This document shows, piece by piece, positions 34,747-43,147 of a stretch of DNA of 64,000 nt. Below the pieces are notes generated by a model. It saw nothing but the letters and a program-made list of their open reading frames with translations, made no database searches and was not told where the DNA came from. Numbering within the stretch: the stretch's first letter is position 1; each line of letters begins with the position of its first letter. Position numbers and translations under genes: made by a program. The stretch comes from Bryobacterales bacterium (GTDB lineage Bacteria > Acidobacteriota > Terriglobia > Bryobacterales > UBA6623): positions 1-64,000 of the forward strand of contig JAPOOG010000097.1 of assembly GCA_026713545.1 (NCBI GenBank), in the 5' to 3' direction.

Positions 34747-36411
34747 CTAGAAGGGGAAGGGACCATAGTCGGGCCGGGGCACATAACCCGGATAATATCC
34801 GGCTCCGATCAGCACCGGCAGGCCAAAGACCACCACCCTCTTGACGAACGTCACCTTGCTCTGCATCTCGCCGTTGCCGGGATTCCGCGCCATGTAGTAC
34901 AGCAAGGTTTCCCCGAACGCTTCCCCCACGCTCACCACGTCCCGCCCGCCGAAGGGGCCGTCCATCATGTCGTTCAACTCCGAAGCCCCGGCGCCGGGCT
35001 GTCCGCTGTCGGGATCGCCGCTGAACAGCGCGCTGCCGTACGTGTCCACACCGAACAGGTAGATCGAGCCATGCTTCCAACGCGGATCGGTCGCCAGCGT
35101 GATCGAGGCGAAATAGCCTTTCGATTCCAGTTCCATGGCGGCGCAACGGACGAACTCCCGCAGCCTCTCGTCGGAGGGATCGGCCTCGAGCCCCATGGCG
35201 TTGACCTCATCGCTCTCGCAGGTCCCCGGAATGTCGCGGTGGTAGATCCCGGCGCCGATCGCGGCCGGCGTCCCGTCCCAGTCGATGCTCTTGACGTAGG
35301 AAGCCTTCGGCTCGTCCCGGCCGGTCGCCGGATTGCTGAAGGCGTAGAAGAGCCACCCCTCGCCGAAGCTGCTGAGGATGCGATACCGTTCCTCGAGGAC
35401 GTCGCTTCCGAAGGCGTCGAGCAGTAGCTGTTGGTGCGTTGTTCCTTCCCGCGACGGGTTGGGCGGGAAGACGAGGCTTCGCGCCTGGTCGGTCATCGGT
35501 GTGTGTTCGGAGACGAAGACATAGGTCGGGCCGCTTTTCCAACGCTCGTCTTCGTGGAAGGCTCTGCGGGCCTCTTCGAACCCGGCTTCCTGGACGAACT
35601 CGTGGGCGCACTGGACGAACGCCTGAACGTCCTGTGTCGTGCGCACGGCCCTGGCGCTGACCGAGCGATCCGCGCAAATCACGCTCTTCCCGGCATCCAT
35701 CGGCGTAAAGGTGACCGTTGCTCTCGTGAAGTAGATCTCCGTCCGAGACTCGAATCCCGAGTCCGTGCCGAACAACAGCCAGACTCGTCCATCGGCGGGT
35801 ATCGAGATCGGTGATGAGATCGAGCCCTGTAAGGACTTGAGCTCCCACTGAAGCGGCTGCTCGCAGCTTCTGGAGTTGGCAATGTTGCCGAGCACTACCG
35901 CCTGTGCGCCGCTGCCGGATTGACGTCCGATGTCGATGTTCATACGCAGGTAGGAGCCGTCGCGGACCGGGAGCGGTTCCACGGCGGTCACGCCAGCCTT
36001 GATCCAGACGCTCTCGCCCGGCGAGCCACCGACACCGAAGCAACCGGAGGGCGTGTTGGTGGCGAACTCCAGGCTGACGGTGACCGTATGGAGCGCCCCG
36101 CGCTGCAGGCCGCTTATGGGTCCCTTGAAGAACATGAAGAGATCGCCGCTCCGGTTGACCCCGGAGAGGAACAGGCCCGACTGCGACTCCAGCGGAGGAG
36201 GAAGAGTTCGGTGATCGGAAGTCAACTCGTAGATTGCCGCGTCGCCGGGCGGATAGTCGGCGAAGCCGGCAACGAATCCCTGGGCTCCGCGATTGAAGTC
36301 GAAGGCGAACGTCGGCGCATCCGCAGGCTCACTCGCATGGCCTGAGGAACCACATGCGAGCGCACTGATCAGTAGCGTCACCGTCATGAAGTGGGTCCGT
36401 CGGCAACTCAT
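34747..36411 (-). CDS. lipoprotein with two Cache-like domains
   Basis: The ATG at 36411 gives 554 residues with a lipoprotein-type signal (LLISALACGSSG, lipobox cysteine); the frame extends upstream to 36480 without support. The N-terminal half is beta-rich with no clear family. Residues about 260-400 and 420-530 are two Cache-like sensory domains: VQAFVQCAHEFVQ...DERWKSGPTYVFV and LREFVRCAAMELESKG...DPRWKHGSIYLFG, each followed by a loop and a VKxxxxxGxPxxIGAGxY ending. Cache domains bind small ligands outside the cytoplasm. No transmembrane signalling domain follows, so it is a binding component whose partner is not obvious here. Confidence 0.75.
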   Translation of the reverse strand: MSCRRTHFMTVTLLISALACGSSGHASEPADAPTFAFDFNRGAQGFVAGFADYPPGDAAIYELTSDHRTLPPPLESQSGLFLSGVNRSGDLFMFFKGPISGLQRGALHTVTVSLEFATNTPSGCFGVGGSPGESVWIKAGVTAVEPLPVRDGSYLRMNIDIGRQSGSGAQAVVLGNIANSRSCEQPLQWELKSLQGSISSPISIPADGRVWLLFGTDSGFESRTEIYFTRATVTFTPMDAGKSVICADRSVSARAVRTTQDVQAFVQCAHEFVQEAGFEEARRAFHEDERWKSGPTYVFVSEHTPMTDQARSLVFPPNPSREGTTHQQLLLDAFGSDVLEERYRILSSFGEGWLFYAFSNPATGRDEPKASYVKSIDWDGTPAAIGAGIYHRDIPGTCESDEVNAMGLEADPSDERLREFVRCAAMELESKGYFASITLATDPRWKHGSIYLFGVDTYGSALFSGDPDSGQPGAGASELNDMMDGPFGGRDVVSVGEAFGETLLYYMARNPGNGEMQSKVTFVKRVVVFGLPVLIGAGYYPGYVPRPDYGPFPF

Positions 36412-36781
36412 CTCGGCGCATGGTATCAAAGGTTGACACATGCCCACGACAGAAACGAGGCCGCTGGAGAACGAGAACATCCGCTGGCCCGTCTCATGCC
36501 TGCAAACCGTATGCTGACGAGCGACTTTCGACGCAGTTCAACAAGATCGCCTGGGCTCTGCACCCAACTGCGATCCATCCCCGTGCACTCGGAGGGAACT
36601 TGTAGAAGGTTTTCGGTGTTCCTGTCAGCAGCAAGAGTGAAATGGTTCGGCGCCCATCATCACGTTCGCGGCGCGGCCTCGAGCGACTTGCGGCCGGACC
36701 CTGGGGCAAGGAGGTCTCGCAGGCCCCCTTTGCCGTATCCTGTCTTTCGCCGACAAGCGCACAGCGAATGTCTTCAACGGC
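36412..36781. other. gap between the Cache lipoprotein and higBA
   Basis: No supported complete gene. The last 45 bases (36737-36781) read in frame with the HigB toxin as ILSFADKRTANVFNG, the conserved HigB N-terminus, so the toxin coding sequence probably begins here although there is no ATG, GTG or TTG at the expected place. Confidence 0.5.
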
Positions 36782-37018
36782 GTGAGAGATGGATCTTTGC
36801 CGGCCTCGCTGATGAAACGTGCGGGAAGCAAGCTGGACCGGCTCAACTATGCGGCAAGCATCAATGACCTCCGGGCGCCTCCAGGCAACCGGCTTGAGCG
36901 GCTCCGGGGCGCTCGCGATGGGCAGTACAGTATTCGTGTCTCGCGCGGCTGGAGGATTTGCTTTGTCTGGAACGATGGAGACGCGTTCGAGGTGGAGTTG
37001 ACCAACCACTACGATTGA
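36782..37018 (+). CDS. higB: HigB-type toxin (RelE/ParE superfamily)
   Basis: The GTG at 36782 gives 78 residues carrying the HigB core: LDRLNYAASINDLRAPPGNRLERLRG, GQYSIRVSRGWRICFVW and the C-terminal FEVELTNHYD. HigB is an mRNA interferase that cuts ribosome-bound transcripts. Family members are about 92 residues and begin MILSF; here ILSFADKRTANVFNG is present upstream in frame, but no canonical start codon precedes it, so the toxin either uses a rare ATC/CTG start at about 36737-36740 or is N-terminally truncated. HigA follows 16 bases later, the usual toxin-first order. Confidence 0.82.
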   Translation: MRDGSLPASLMKRAGSKLDRLNYAASINDLRAPPGNRLERLRGARDGQYSIRVSRGWRICFVWNDGDAFEVELTNHYD

Positions 37019-37034
37019 AAAAGGGAGCAAGAGA

Positions 37035-37370
37035 ATGGTCCGTGTGCCCACGAATCGGATCGCCACGCATCCTGGCGCCCTGCTACTTGAGCAGATCAGG
37101 GAGATGGAGTTGAGCGTCAGCGGCGTGGCCCGGGATATTCACCTTCCCGCAACGCGTCTTCATGAGATCGTTCACGAGCGGCGCGGCGTGACGGCGGAAA
37201 CGGCGATCGCGCTGGGCGCGTATTTCGGCCAGACGCCCGAGTTCTGGATGAACGCCCAAGCGGCCTATGAACTTTCGAAGGAACTGGTCGAGAACGGCGA
37301 GGACATCCGCTCGCGGATCCGCCGTCATGCCCAGGACAGCACATCCAGAGAACCGATCGCACGAAGCTGA
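37035..37370 (+). CDS. higA: HigA-type antitoxin (XRE family)
   Basis: A 111-residue antitoxin preceded by AAAGGGAG. HigA features are the N-terminal RIATHPGALLLEQIREMELSV and the helix-turn-helix with VSGVARDIHLPATRLHEIV, then ALGAYFGQTPEFWMNAQAAYEL. It neutralises HigB and represses the operon. The C-terminal tail after the DNA-binding core is longer than in most relatives. Confidence 0.92.
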   Translation: MVRVPTNRIATHPGALLLEQIREMELSVSGVARDIHLPATRLHEIVHERRGVTAETAIALGAYFGQTPEFWMNAQAAYELSKELVENGEDIRSRIRRHAQDSTSREPIARS

Positions 37371-37419
37371 CCTTCACGCAGCGCCGATGCGGCAGCGCCG
37401 GTGCTGCTTGTCAATACGG

Positions 37420-37680
37420 AGTTTCAACAGCGCGAACTCAACGCTGCTTCTCCAAGTGAACCGGAATGGTTTCTACTACATTCTTGACCGCATAACGGGC
37501 AAGTTCCTGTTGGCCGAACCGTCCGTCGACGCAGCGACGGACGAAACGCTGTGGCGCTTCGAGGCAAACCGGATAGGGTAGGGCTCGCCGATGACCTGCA
37601 CCGTCAAGGAAAGCAGTTGTTCACCCTTGCCTTCGGCGCAATACCCTGTCTTTCGTCCTTCCCTACAAGGAACCGGCTTC
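37420..37680 (+). pseudogene. C-terminal remnant of a PQQ-dependent quinoprotein
   Basis: In one frame, from about 37438, LLQVNRNGFYYILDRITGKF continues to LWRFEANRIG; a TAG stop follows at 37579, but the same frame continues as GSPMTCTV and then, after a frame change near 37605, GKQLFTLAFGA. This is the series found near the C-terminus of PQQ-dependent dehydrogenases (NRNGFFYVLDRxTGKFL ... LWRFxT ... SSPMTYTVDGKQYV). Upstream blades and the catalytic part are absent. It is an inactive relic between higA and the DUF1080 gene. Confidence 0.6.
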
Positions 37681-37683
37681 CGC

Positions 37684-38868
37684 CTAACGCTCGGCCAGCT
37701 CGGAGGCGCGGATGTCCTTGAAATCGAGATTCGTCGTCGGGTCGTGGGCTTGCAGGCTGATGACTCCGGGCGCGAGGCGGGCCTGGCGGCGGGCGTTGTT
37801 GCCCGGAGGGCGCGGGTCTTCCCAGTCGGCGGTCTGGATGCCGTTGATCCAGACGGCAAGGTGGCGTTCGTAGGCGACCACGGTCTTATGGAAAAACTCG
37901 CCGTCGTTGGGGATGACGCGTCGAGCCGGCACATAGAAGTAGAGTCCGCCGGTGCCGAAATCGTGGGGCTGTGAGCGGTCATCGTTTCGGAACTCGTTGC
38001 GGATTTGCGACTCGTAGCCGCTCCAGAAGACCCCTTTCTCGCCGCGGAAGAAAACTCCGCTGTTGGGGTGATGGTCGGCCGAGGGCGGATTCGTCTTGAT
38101 CGCGAGCTGCAGCACGAGGTTCTCGAATTCCTTCATCGTTTCGAGCTGCCCGGCGCCCTTCTCGACATGCAGAATGCCGTCGCGGACCGACCACTCGTGG
38201 ACGTCGTCGCGGTTCGGACGGTCGACCTTCTGCCAGCCGCTCAGGTCCTGTCCGTTGAAGAGCGGGGCGAGGCCGAGCGGCCGGAGCTTGATGTTGCGAA
38301 ACTCGATCGGTTTGTCCTCGTTGTATTGCAGGCCGATCACGCCGGCCGCGTGGGACGAGTCGCTGGCGTCGAGCACCTCGCGGTCGTTGAGCCGCACGAC
38401 GAAGCGGCTGCCGACGGCGCGGACATGGTAACGGTTCCACTGCCCGCCGATGAACTGCGCGGGTTGCGCCTTGACGTAGAAAACGAGGCTTCCGGTGTTG
38501 TAGCCCTGCGGTTGACGATTGAAGATCTGCAGCTCATAGCCGGTTTGGTGAGGCTCGCCGCGGCGGGCCGAACGCAGGAACACTCCGCTATTGCCGTCGG
38601 CAGGCGTTCGGAATTCGAGGCTGAGCTCGAAATCGCCGAAGCTGCTGGTCGTGCCCAGCCAACCGTAGCCGCCGCCGTCGGACTTGAGGACGCCGTCCTC
38701 GATCTTCCAGCGGGCGTCGCCGTGCCATTCCCAGCCGTACTCGGTCTTGCCGTCCCAGAGCAGTATCCAGCCCTGTTCGACCTCCTGCGGGGTCAGGGTG
38801 TTGTCCTGGGCGATGAGCGCGGACGGAATCAGCAGGCCGAAGATGAGCGCCGAGGCAAAGAATCTCAT
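37684..38868 (-). CDS. secreted protein with two DUF1080 (3-keto-disaccharide hydrolase-like) domains
   Basis: A 394-residue protein from the ATG at 38868, chosen for its Shine-Dalgarno sequence (GAGAGGAAA) and signal peptide (ASALIFGLLIPSALIAQ); an open frame extends to 39630 without support. Two concanavalin-like DUF1080 domains are visible: residues about 25-205 (WILLWDGKTEYGWEWHGDARWKIEDGVL...) and about 210-394 (PLFNGQDLSGWQKV...WSVRDGILHVEKG). Each has the GNSGVFLR/NSGVFFRG core and a YELQIF or YESQIRNE stretch. Members cleave keto-sugar glycosides in bacteria degrading plant or marine polysaccharides. A TATACT on the coding strand at 38901-38896 is a promoter candidate. Confidence 0.9.
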   Translation of the reverse strand: MRFFASALIFGLLIPSALIAQDNTLTPQEVEQGWILLWDGKTEYGWEWHGDARWKIEDGVLKSDGGGYGWLGTTSSFGDFELSLEFRTPADGNSGVFLRSARRGEPHQTGYELQIFNRQPQGYNTGSLVFYVKAQPAQFIGGQWNRYHVRAVGSRFVVRLNDREVLDASDSSHAAGVIGLQYNEDKPIEFRNIKLRPLGLAPLFNGQDLSGWQKVDRPNRDDVHEWSVRDGILHVEKGAGQLETMKEFENLVLQLAIKTNPPSADHHPNSGVFFRGEKGVFWSGYESQIRNEFRNDDRSQPHDFGTGGLYFYVPARRVIPNDGEFFHKTVVAYERHLAVWINGIQTADWEDPRPPGNNARRQARLAPGVISLQAHDPTTNLDFKDIRASELAER

Positions 38869-38969
38869 GGGGTTTCCTCTCGTCGGGAAACGTCTAGTAT
38901 ACGCACTCCTGGATATCTCCCCATGCGCCGATTTGCGCGTGACGGCCCTCGGGCGGGCCGACATCCGGG

Positions 38970-40334
38970 TCAGCCGGCGAACTGCATGAGGACGGAGTAG
39001 CCGGTCATGACGGCCATGACCACCGCCGACACCCAGAGCGCCAACGTGAGCCAGCCTTTGGGCAGGATCTGCCTGGGCATGTGGCGGTAGCGCAGCCATA
39101 CGGCGACGAACCCGATGACGGGCAGCATGAGCGCTTGCGCGACGCCGCCGATCTTGACCATCAGGACCGGGGCCTTCAGAAACATGAAGTACACGGCGGG
39201 AACGAAGAGCAGGACCACGACGAAGATGCGCGTGTAGCGGAGGCGGAGGGCGTAGTTGTTCTTGTCGAAGACGCCCAGCATGGCGAGGAAGTCCGGGACC
39301 ATCCGGCAATGGGCCGCGGTGGACGCGAACAGGGTCGAGTAGAAGACGGCGAAAGCGCCCACCAGGAAGAGATAGAGCGACCAGTGGCCGAGCGTCTCGG
39401 TGTACATGTTCGACAGTGCCTTGACCATCTCCGAGCCCTGCGGCATCAGCCCCATGCCGTTGAGAATGCCCGCGCCCAGCAGGTAGAACGCGATGGTGGC
39501 GAAAGTGTAGATCACCATCGAGTTGAGGACGTCGACGCCCATCACCTTGATCCAGCCGAAGGCGCGCTGCCGCCAGGCCGGGGTGTCGTCGCGCTTGCCG
39601 GTGAACCGTGCGTAGCCCTTCTCGATGCACCAGTAGGGATACATCACCAGCTCGGTGGCGCCGACGCCGGTGATGCCGAATGCGGCGACGGCGGTGACGA
39701 AACCGCCCTGCGGCATCGAGAACATGAGTCCGCCGAGCAGGGCGTCCCAGGAGAAGAATTCAGGGCGCTTGATGAGCAGGAACGCGCAACTGACGGTGAG
39801 CACCGTGAAACTGACGACGAGTCCCATCGCGACGCGTTCCACCAGCGAGTAGCGGCCGGCGACCAGGAGAACCGCAGTTCCGGCGGCGACGATCCAGACC
39901 CAACCGGCGACGGAAATCGCCGGCATCAGGTCATGGAGGATTTCGGAAATGCCCCCCATCATCCCGCCGACCTGCATGAGCGTCATGGCAATCATCAGGA
40001 CCCACAGCCAGACGACCCACGACACGCCGAGCCGCGGCCCCGGGACGCGATTGAAAGCCTCCAAGGTCGTCTCGCCCGTGCCGATCGCGTAACGGCCCAG
40101 TTCGTTCTGGACGGCGAGCTTGATCAAACAGCTCACGATGATGAGCCACAGCAGGGTGTAGCCGTTCTCCGCCCCGAGGACAGTGGTCGCGATGAGCTCG
40201 CCGGAGCCGACGATGGAGCTGGCGAGAATCAATCCCGGACCGATCCGCCGGAAGATCGCGGCGAACCGGATGGGAGGAGTTTCGATGTCCTCGGGACGTA
40301 GTTGGTAGGGGTCCTGCAAAGAGGAAGTGGACAT
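38970..40334 (-). CDS. divergent Nramp-family membrane transporter
   Basis: A protein of 454 residues from the ATG at 40334 (an ATG five codons earlier is also possible) with about eleven hydrophobic segments. The start of TM1 (IGPGLILASSIVGSGELIATTVLGAENGY in outline) aligns with the Nramp core, but the canonical metal-binding DPGN is replaced by GSGE, and the TM6 MPH motif is not seen (the region reads GVGATELVMYPYW). It is therefore related to Nramp transporters but is unlikely to carry manganese or iron in the usual way. The neighbours concern sugars, so an organic or alternative-cation substrate is possible (inference). The sugar-isomerase gene ends 18 bases upstream, so the two are probably co-transcribed. 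Confidence 0.85.
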   Translation of the reverse strand: MSTSSLQDPYQLRPEDIETPPIRFAAIFRRIGPGLILASSIVGSGELIATTVLGAENGYTLLWLIIVSCLIKLAVQNELGRYAIGTGETTLEAFNRVPGPRLGVSWVVWLWVLMIAMTLMQVGGMMGGISEILHDLMPAISVAGWVWIVAAGTAVLLVAGRYSLVERVAMGLVVSFTVLTVSCAFLLIKRPEFFSWDALLGGLMFSMPQGGFVTAVAAFGITGVGATELVMYPYWCIEKGYARFTGKRDDTPAWRQRAFGWIKVMGVDVLNSMVIYTFATIAFYLLGAGILNGMGLMPQGSEMVKALSNMYTETLGHWSLYLFLVGAFAVFYSTLFASTAAHCRMVPDFLAMLGVFDKNNYALRLRYTRIFVVVLLFVPAVYFMFLKAPVLMVKIGGVAQALMLPVIGFVAVWLRYRHMPRQILPKGWLTLALWVSAVVMAVMTGYSVLMQFAG

Positions 40335-40351
40335 GAGCGATTCCAGCAATC

Positions 40352-41242
40352 CTACTTCAGGGCGTCCATGAACAGCAAGAACCGCCGTGCGTAGGAGTCC
40401 AGGTTTTCAACCGATCCGCCGCCGAGGATGGGCGAGCACATCTCGTAGGCGACCGAACCGCAGAATCCGCCGTCGCGCAGGGCGCCGAGAAAGGCCTTGT
40501 AGTCGATGAACCCTTCGTCGATCGGAACGGCTTGGGCATAGGGAACGCCCGCGCGGTAGTTGATGACGTCGGGCTCGTAGAGAAATCGCGGGCGCTTCTG
40601 ATAGTTGGCGATGGTGGTGTGCGGCATGAGGGGCGCCATGACGCGCGCGGCCTCGACGATGTCGGTTCCTTGCAGCGCCGGCGCCCAGGCGTCGAAGAGC
40701 GGCCGGCAGTTGGGACGGCCGACGGCTTCGATGAGATCGCGTTGACTGCGGTAGTCGACAGCGATGTCGTGGTGGTTCTGCACGCCGACCGTTACGCCGA
40801 GGGGCGCGGCGCGGTCGGCGCATTCTTGCAGGACGTCGACGACGAGATTCCATTGCGGGATGTATCCGGAGGCGGGGTTTTCGTAGCCGGTGTAGATGCG
40901 GATCAAATCGCCGCCGATGTCGTGGGCGAGTTGAGCGAGTTCGGTGACGTAGGAGATCTGCATCTCGCGCATCGGGATTTCGGCGTGCTCCAGGTCGGCA
41001 GTGAAGTTGGAGTACCCGGCCAGGCAAACCTTGGTGAAGCCGTTCTGCCGGATGAGCTTCTGCAGGCCGGCGCGGGCCTGGGCGTCGTAATCGAGCACGG
41101 AAAGGTGGGGGCGCTTGGCCATGAGCATCACGCCGTTGAAGCCGAGCGCGGCGGCCTTGCGGACAAAGTCGTCGACGCGCAAGAGGTTCTGGCCCCACGA
41201 ACCGGAATAGCTGACGGAATGCAGGAGGGTCGGGAATGACAT
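40352..41242 (-). CDS. sugar phosphate isomerase/epimerase (AP-endonuclease-2 superfamily)
   Basis: A 296-residue TIM-barrel protein from the ATG at 41242. Acidic and histidine residues in the expected metal-binding positions are seen in the order GFNGVMLMAKRPHL, YTGYENPASGY, VGVQNHHDIAV, FDAWAPAL, GFCGSVAYEMCSP. The family isomerises or epimerises sugars and inositols (IolE/IolI-like). It is the first gene of a run with the Nramp-like transporter, divergent from the SDR gene. An open frame reaching 41836 antisense to the SDR gene is a shadow. Confidence 0.9.
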   Translation of the reverse strand: MSFPTLLHSVSYSGSWGQNLLRVDDFVRKAAALGFNGVMLMAKRPHLSVLDYDAQARAGLQKLIRQNGFTKVCLAGYSNFTADLEHAEIPMREMQISYVTELAQLAHDIGGDLIRIYTGYENPASGYIPQWNLVVDVLQECADRAAPLGVTVGVQNHHDIAVDYRSQRDLIEAVGRPNCRPLFDAWAPALQGTDIVEAARVMAPLMPHTTIANYQKRPRFLYEPDVINYRAGVPYAQAVPIDEGFIDYKAFLGALRDGGFCGSVAYEMCSPILGGGSVENLDSYARRFLLFMDALK

Positions 41243-41467
41243 GGAAGCTCCGATTTGCAGAGCGAACGGGTCCACGGCCGGTGAGCATCCGCTGGACGAG
41301 CCGTCCAGGGTAGCAGTATTTTGGAGCCGTCGTTCTCTTGCTCCGCTTGGGATCCAAGGGCAACAATGTATGACGCGCGGCCGGGGCCGGCGAATTTGCG
41401 AAAAAGGCGATCGTCGTTGGCTCGAGGCAGGATACTCCTCGGGAACCCGTCGAAGGGAAGTTGATCG

Positions 41468-42202
41468 ATGAAACTGGAGAACAAGATTGCTCTGGTAACC
41501 GGCGCCGGCAGCGGTATTGGCCGAGCGGTCGCAGAAACGTTCGCGCATGAAGGCGCGCACGTCGTGAGCGTGGGCAGAACCCGCGAGAAGCTCGATACCG
41601 CGAAACAGGAAGCGGGCGAGCCGTGCGTCCGCATTCATCCCCGGGCGCTTGATGTCTCGGACCGCACCGCCGCGAAGGCGCTGGTGGCGTCCACGGTCGC
41701 TCAATTCGGCGCGATTGACATTCTTGTGAACAACGCCGGGGTCAACGTGCCGCGCCGGGCTCTCTCGGAGTTGTCGATCGACGACTTCGACAAGATCGTT
41801 CAGGTGAATCTCAACGGAGCGTTTTATCTGATTCACGAGGTGCTGCCGATCATGCGGAAACGCCGCGACGGGTTGATCATCAACGTCTCGTCGATCGCCG
41901 GCCTTCGGGGTAGTGACCTTGGAGGTGCGGCATACTCGGCGTCGAAGTTCGGAATGGCCGGCCTCAGCAAGACGCTAGGACTGGAGGAAGGCGAGAACGG
42001 AATCCGGTCGTGCCTGATCTACCCCGGGGAGGTCAACACGCCGATCCTGGACTCTCGCCCCGTAGTCCCCGACGCCGATCAACGCGCCCGGATGTTGCAG
42101 CCGGAAGACCTCGCGCAGGCCGCCTTGCTGGTGGCGGCCCTCCACCCGCGGGCCACGATTCCCGAGTTGGTGATCTCGCCGACGATTCAGAAGTTCTCTT
42201 GA
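41468..42202 (+). CDS. short-chain dehydrogenase/reductase
   Basis: A 244-residue classical SDR with the cofactor motif TGAGSGIG at 11-18, the NNAG motif at 88-91, catalytic S141-S142, Y156 and K160 in YSASK. It oxidises or reduces a sugar, alcohol or keto-acid with NAD(P). The surrounding isomerase, IolB and KDPG aldolase genes suggest sugar-acid or inositol metabolism rather than fatty-acid synthesis (inference). Confidence 0.92.
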   Translation: MKLENKIALVTGAGSGIGRAVAETFAHEGAHVVSVGRTREKLDTAKQEAGEPCVRIHPRALDVSDRTAAKALVASTVAQFGAIDILVNNAGVNVPRRALSELSIDDFDKIVQVNLNGAFYLIHEVLPIMRKRRDGLIINVSSIAGLRGSDLGGAAYSASKFGMAGLSKTLGLEEGENGIRSCLIYPGEVNTPILDSRPVVPDADQRARMLQPEDLAQAALLVAALHPRATIPELVISPTIQKFS

Positions 42203-42234
42203 TTCCGCTCGGGTGGGGGCCTTTCAGGACCGGT

Positions 42235-43062
42235 TCAGCCCGTGGGAGCTTCCTTGATCCAGGCGTACTTGGGGTCGTCCGCCCATGCGCCGTACGTGCG
42301 GCCCTCACCCGCCAGAATCCAGGTGTAGTTCAACGTATAGGCAGGGAACGCCACGACCGGATGGTACCCGCGCGGGATGATCACCGTGTCGCCGTCTTCC
42401 ACCGCGTACGAATAGTCGAACGCCGGCCTCGGATCGGCGGGGTCGGTGTAGAGCCGCATGAATCCGAATCCCTCCTTGGGCTCGACCTGAAAGAAGTACA
42501 CCTCTTCCATCGGCACCTCGGAGGGCGGGTTGTTCGCGTCATGTTTGTGGGGCGGGCAACTTGACCAACTGCCGGGATCGTTGACCGTCTCCCCGGCAAT
42601 GAGGTGGTTGGCGTCTATGTTGTCCGCAATGTAGGTGTGCAGGGTCCGGTGCCAATTCTCGCGCCCGACAGGTTTTGTTTCGACCTGTTCGCGAGCCACG
42701 ATCCGGGGAACGACGCCGGGTTTGCCCTCGGCCCCGGCGATGCTGACACGGGCCGAACCGTCGAGCAGAGTCAACTTGAGCGTGGCGTCGCGGGGTACGT
42801 AGAGCATCTCGCCCGGCTCTTTGATCGAGGCCCGCGAGCGGGTCTCGGCCGTCAGATGGCCGCTCGACGAAGAAACCTCGACCCGGACCGCACCGGAATA
42901 GAAGTCGACGGCCAGTTCCTCGTCCCCGCTTTCGGCGGTGAACTCGCACAGCCCCCCGCCGAGCTCGACGACCTGGAACGATAGATACTTGAGGTCCCTG
43001 CCCCGCTCCACAATCGGATACACACCGGGACCGTCTATGGGACATTTCGTTTGGAAGCTCAT
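42235..43062 (-). CDS. iolB: 5-deoxy-glucuronate isomerase
   Basis: A 275-residue bicupin from the ATG at 43062. It matches KduI/IolB: SCPPHKHD with metal histidines, MEEVYFFQVEPKEGFGFMRLY, DGDTVIIPRGYHPVVAFPAYTLNYTW. IolB converts 5-deoxy-glucuronate to 2-deoxy-5-keto-gluconate in inositol breakdown. The other iol genes are not adjacent, but a sugar isomerase, SDR and aldolase are. It is divergent from the KDPG aldolase gene and convergent with the SDR. Confidence 0.92.
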   Translation of the reverse strand: MSFQTKCPIDGPGVYPIVERGRDLKYLSFQVVELGGGLCEFTAESGDEELAVDFYSGAVRVEVSSSSGHLTAETRSRASIKEPGEMLYVPRDATLKLTLLDGSARVSIAGAEGKPGVVPRIVAREQVETKPVGRENWHRTLHTYIADNIDANHLIAGETVNDPGSWSSCPPHKHDANNPPSEVPMEEVYFFQVEPKEGFGFMRLYTDPADPRPAFDYSYAVEDGDTVIIPRGYHPVVAFPAYTLNYTWILAGEGRTYGAWADDPKYAWIKEAPTG

Positions 43063-43147
43063 GGAGCGCCAAGGGAACTTTGTTATCGTTGGTAGGTTAC
43101 GCGCGATCCGGCTTCGATTCGCATGCCGCGCCCGCGCCCTCGTTATT

